From DASPKM01 sp035628135 (GTDB lineage: Bacteria > Bacteroidota > Bacteroidia > Chitinophagales > Chitinophagaceae): a stretch of DNA of 64,000 nucleotides. Of the stretch, positions 61,436 to 64,000 are shown piece by piece. Location: the NCBI GenBank assembly GCA_035628135.1, contig DASPKM010000006.1, positions 124,001 through 188,000 of the forward strand. The letters are read 5' to 3'. The stretch's first letter is position 1; each line of letters starts with the position of its first letter. A program made the position numbers and the translations under genes. Under the pieces are notes generated by a model, which saw only the letters and a list, made by a program, of their open reading frames with translations, did not search any database and had not been told where the DNA came from.

Positions 61436-63421
61436 TTAGTCCCTGCTGCTTACCGCTTCTTCTTTCTTATTATCTTTTATGGCCAGGGATTGCGCATTCC
61501 GAAGCAGGTTCAAAAACTCCGAACGGTAACCTTCCGCGTCATTGCCCAGGGCATTTTTTGCAAGATGCCATGCCCGGTCATACGAAGCGTTCTGTTTGAA
61601 CTCCGAGTTTCTCAGCACCAGCCCGAACGATGCCACCGCGGCGGCGAACCGGAAGTTTTCAGAAGCGTCTTCCAGCGAAGATTGCTTGTCCATCACTACC
61701 TGCTCCAACAGCATCGATTTGTCTTCGTCCGGCTTTTTGTAACGAAATTTGATCGTCATCATTTCTTCTGAAATGATCACCGCGGTCCCTTTCTGGTATT
61801 TCAGCTGGTCTGCCTTCATTATAAACTTTGATTGTACACCCACGGGGATTATTTCATACAGCGCTGTAACGGTATGGCCGCTGCCCAGGTCGCCCGCGTC
61901 TTTTTGATCGTTGTTGAAATCTTCTTTGGCAAGGATGCGGTTTTCATATCCTATCAGGCGGTAGGCCTGCACTTTTGCGGGGTTGAACTCTATCTGCAGC
62001 TTTACGTCTTTAGCGATGGTGAACAAGGTGCCCCCGAACTCATTGACCAATACTTTTCTTGCTTCGGTTATGTTATCTATGTAAGAATGGTTGCCGTTGC
62101 CTTTGTCGGCCAGGCGCTGCATTTTGCTATCCTGGTAGTTGCCGGTTCCATATCCCAGTACGGTGAGGAACACGCCGCTTTTGCGTTCTTCTTCAATTAG
62201 TCTTTCCAGCTCGTCGTTGCTGCTGATGCCTACGTTGAAATCGCCATCTGTGCAAAGGATCACGCGGTTATTGCCTTCCTTGATGAAATTTTCACGGGCG
62301 ATGCGATAAGCGAGTTGAATGCCTTCGCCACCGGCGGTGGAGCCGCCTGCTTCAAGCCGGTCGATGGCGTCTTTGATCTTCATTTTTTCGTAACCGTTAG
62401 TGGAGGGAAGCACGAGGCCGGCGCTTCCGGCATATACTACCATGGCTACTTTGTCCTGCTGGCGCAGTTGGTCCACCAGCAGTTTCATGGATGCCTGCAC
62501 TAATGGAAGCTTGTCGGGTTGGTCCATAGAGCCGGAGACGTCGATCAGGAATACTAGGTTGCTGGGTGGCAGGTTGTCAACCGGTATTTTCTTTCCCTGC
62601 AATCCTATCATTGCCAGTTTGTGTTTATTGTTCCAGGGGCATTCGGCAATTTCTGTATTGATGGAGAATGGATGCTCGTTTTCCGGTTGGGGATAGTCGT
62701 ATTTGAAATAGTTGATCATTTCTTCTATTCTTACAGCTCCGGCGGGAGGGAGTTGCCCAACCTGCAAAAAGCGGCGCACGTTGCTGTAGGAAGCTGCGTC
62801 CACATCGATGGAGAAAGTGGAAAGCGGGTTGTCGATGGCGCCGAGAAATTTGTTTTCTTCAATCACATCATAACCCTCGGTGTTGTGGCCGGGCGCCTGG
62901 CGCCAATACTGGTCATTAGTGCTTACAAGGCCTCGCAGTTGAATGGACGGCGAATAGTTTTCTATCTTTATACCGGGCACTTTCCCAGCCAGTGCGTTTT
63001 CCATCCCCTTGTTGCCAGGTTTGGTTTTTATTTGCTTGGCGGAAATTTTAGTACTGGAGTAAGCAACACTTTTCTTTTTTACGGTGGCATGCCCGGTTAC
63101 CACTACCTCCTGCAGGCTGGCAGTGATGCCGGCCAGTGTAATGTTTACGGGCTTGCCGTCGTTTTGTACTGAAATTTCTTTAGAAACATACCCAACGGAA
63201 GACACTACCAGGATAGCTTTTTCACCGGGTATTTTCAGGGTAAAAGCGCCGGTAGCGTCGGTAATGGTCGAGGTTTTTGTTCCTTTTATGGTTATGGATA
63301 CATCAGGCATTCCATTGCCTGCTTCATCCGTAACGCGGCCATTGATGGTAAATCCTTCCCAATGCCTGAAAGCGCTCATTAAAAGTATGATGAAGCCTCC
63401 TACCAGAATAAAGTAACGCAT
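61436..63421 (-). CDS. VWA-domain protein with carboxypeptidase-like and TonB-plug N-terminus
   Basis: A 661-residue exported protein with signal anchor (about 1-25). Residues about 28-105 are a carboxypeptidase-regulatory-like beta domain (GRVTDEAGNGMPDVSITIKGT). Residues about 107-170 keep the SusC-type plug opening (LQEVVVTGHATVKKKS, ENALAGKVPGIKIE, IQLRG) but no barrel follows. Residues about 285-470 are a VWA domain with an intact metal (MIDAS) motif DVSGSMD, followed by a YfbK/DUF3520-like C-terminal part. VWA domains bind partner proteins through the metal site. Function unknown. The ATG at 63421 is used; a TTG at 63445 is possible. It ends 7 bases before the convergent xerD stop. Confidence 0.87.
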   Translation of the reverse strand: MRYFILVGGFIILLMSAFRHWEGFTINGRVTDEAGNGMPDVSITIKGTKTSTITDATGAFTLKIPGEKAILVVSSVGYVSKEISVQNDGKPVNITLAGITASLQEVVVTGHATVKKKSVAYSSTKISAKQIKTKPGNKGMENALAGKVPGIKIENYSPSIQLRGLVSTNDQYWRQAPGHNTEGYDVIEENKFLGAIDNPLSTFSIDVDAASYSNVRRFLQVGQLPPAGAVRIEEMINYFKYDYPQPENEHPFSINTEIAECPWNNKHKLAMIGLQGKKIPVDNLPPSNLVFLIDVSGSMDQPDKLPLVQASMKLLVDQLRQQDKVAMVVYAGSAGLVLPSTNGYEKMKIKDAIDRLEAGGSTAGGEGIQLAYRIARENFIKEGNNRVILCTDGDFNVGISSNDELERLIEEERKSGVFLTVLGYGTGNYQDSKMQRLADKGNGNHSYIDNITEARKVLVNEFGGTLFTIAKDVKLQIEFNPAKVQAYRLIGYENRILAKEDFNNDQKDAGDLGSGHTVTALYEIIPVGVQSKFIMKADQLKYQKGTAVIISEEMMTIKFRYKKPDEDKSMLLEQVVMDKQSSLEDASENFRFAAAVASFGLVLRNSEFKQNASYDRAWHLAKNALGNDAEGYRSEFLNLLRNAQSLAIKDNKKEEAVSSRD

Positions 63422-63451
63422 ACAGTTGAATTTTAGATTGTGCAATTAGTT

Positions 63452-64000
63452 TTATTGAACGATGAGTTTGCCGGTGCCTATGGTTTTACCCTTTCTGTTC
63501 ATGATGGCCACTATATATTGCCCCGCGATGATGTGGTTTTTAAGCCGGAAAGACAGCATATCAACTTTAGCATCGATGTGCACGATTTCTTCCTGCAACA
63601 CCTGGCCGGTGCTGGAAAGCACGTGTATATAGTATTTCCCTTCGCCGGTTTTGTATGAAATATGGACGAGCGCGCCTGGCTTTGCCGCATTTGGATATAA
63701 CAGCAAGGATTTTTTGCCGATGCTGTCGGCGATGATGTTGCCGAACTTGTGAAAGATGGTTTGTTTGGGTTTCTTTGGTACTGTTACCAAGACCCCATAA
63801 TTGTCCATTACGGTGCGCTCGACCAATATTACAATAACAGGCGATGCTGCATTGTGGGTAGTGTCCAGATATACTTCTTTTTCCTGGTATCCCACGCAGC
63901 TTACCACCAGGGTAGTGGGTTTGCCTTTCAATAGCCGGATCTGAAACTTGCCATTCATGTCGGCGGTAACTCCCTGCTTTGTGCCCTTGATCATGACCGT
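63452..64000 (-). CDS. Carboxypeptidase-like / T9SS type A secreted protein, 5' part outside
   Basis: Leftward frame open from the window edge to a stop at 63452; 183 codons are visible and the start lies beyond 64000. The visible part begins inside a carboxypeptidase-regulatory-like domain (TVMIKGTKQGVTADMNG) and ends in a T9SS type A sorting domain (LLLYPNAAKPG, YYIHVLSSTGQ, GQYIVAIMNRKGK). It therefore goes out through T9SS. It is 30 bases upstream of the VWA gene on the same strand, and the two share the carboxypeptidase-like domain, so they are probably co-transcribed. Confidence 0.8.
   Translation of the reverse strand, partial: TVMIKGTKQGVTADMNGKFQIRLLKGKPTTLVVSCVGYQEKEVYLDTTHNAASPVIVILVERTVMDNYGVLVTVPKKPKQTIFHKFGNIIADSIGKKSLLLYPNAAKPGALVHISYKTGEGKYYIHVLSSTGQVLQEEIVHIDAKVDMLSFRLKNHIIAGQYIVAIMNRKGKTIGTGKLIVQ

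Overview
The window looks like chromosomal DNA of a Bacteroidota bacterium, most likely family Chitinophagaceae. Four signs point there. Large secreted proteins end in type IX secretion (T9SS) sorting domains. Several genes are preceded by the Bacteroidota -7 promoter box TAnnTTTG, and Shine-Dalgarno signals are few. There is a serine-palmitoyltransferase-type enzyme, typical of sphingolipid-making Bacteroidota. A PafA-type alkaline phosphatase and several SusC/TonB-related regulatory domains are also present. The family-level placement is inference. I see no insertion sequence, prophage, CRISPR array or rRNA; the only tRNA is tRNA-Cys.

Layout. 1-2583: the start of a leftward IgGFc-binding/PKD surface protein, then a 0.67 kb AT-rich gap. 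3.2-18.3 kb: mostly housekeeping genes on both strands: LEA-type lipoprotein, exported HMA protein, pyrE, Nudix hydrolase, YdiI-like thioesterase, exported MsrA, parC, M16 protease, pafA, spt, a probable small RNA, a thioredoxin-like protein, ubiX and lolA. 18.5-24.6 kb: ftsK, an orphan 7TM sensor kinase and an exported amidohydrolase. 24.6-27.8 kb: an O-antigen-type ABC exporter (Wzm/Wzt-like) with a glycosyltransferase. 27.8-36.8 kb: rlmH, rhomboid protease, TPR-tilS pair, etfBA, bifunctional nuclease, ispE, queD, VOC protein and rocD.

36.9-49.5 kb: two adjacent giant genes (1877 and 2322 codons before the stop) for paralogous T9SS type B substrates. Each has three propeller-like repeat blocks, a run of Ig-like repeats and the sorting domain. 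The second also carries an N-terminal pappalysin-like zinc protease and two PKD domains. 49.6-61.4 kb: VIT1-type transporter, small membrane and lipoprotein genes, tRNA-Cys, nucleoside phosphorylase, dapF, a strand-biased pyrimidine tract, corA, a YiiX-like hydrolase, rnhA, manA, yraN, a PQQ-type propeller protein, a YkgJ-like cysteine-cluster protein and xerD. 61.4-64 kb: a VWA protein fused to a TonB-plug fragment, and the 3' part of a related T9SS type A protein.

Best leads for something undescribed: the promoter-plus-terminator small RNA near 16.3 kb, the tandem giant secreted proteins, the VWA/plug fusion with its neighbour, and corA with no canonical start codon at its conserved N-terminus. 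Family names come from recognising motifs and overall sequence by eye; no database search was run.
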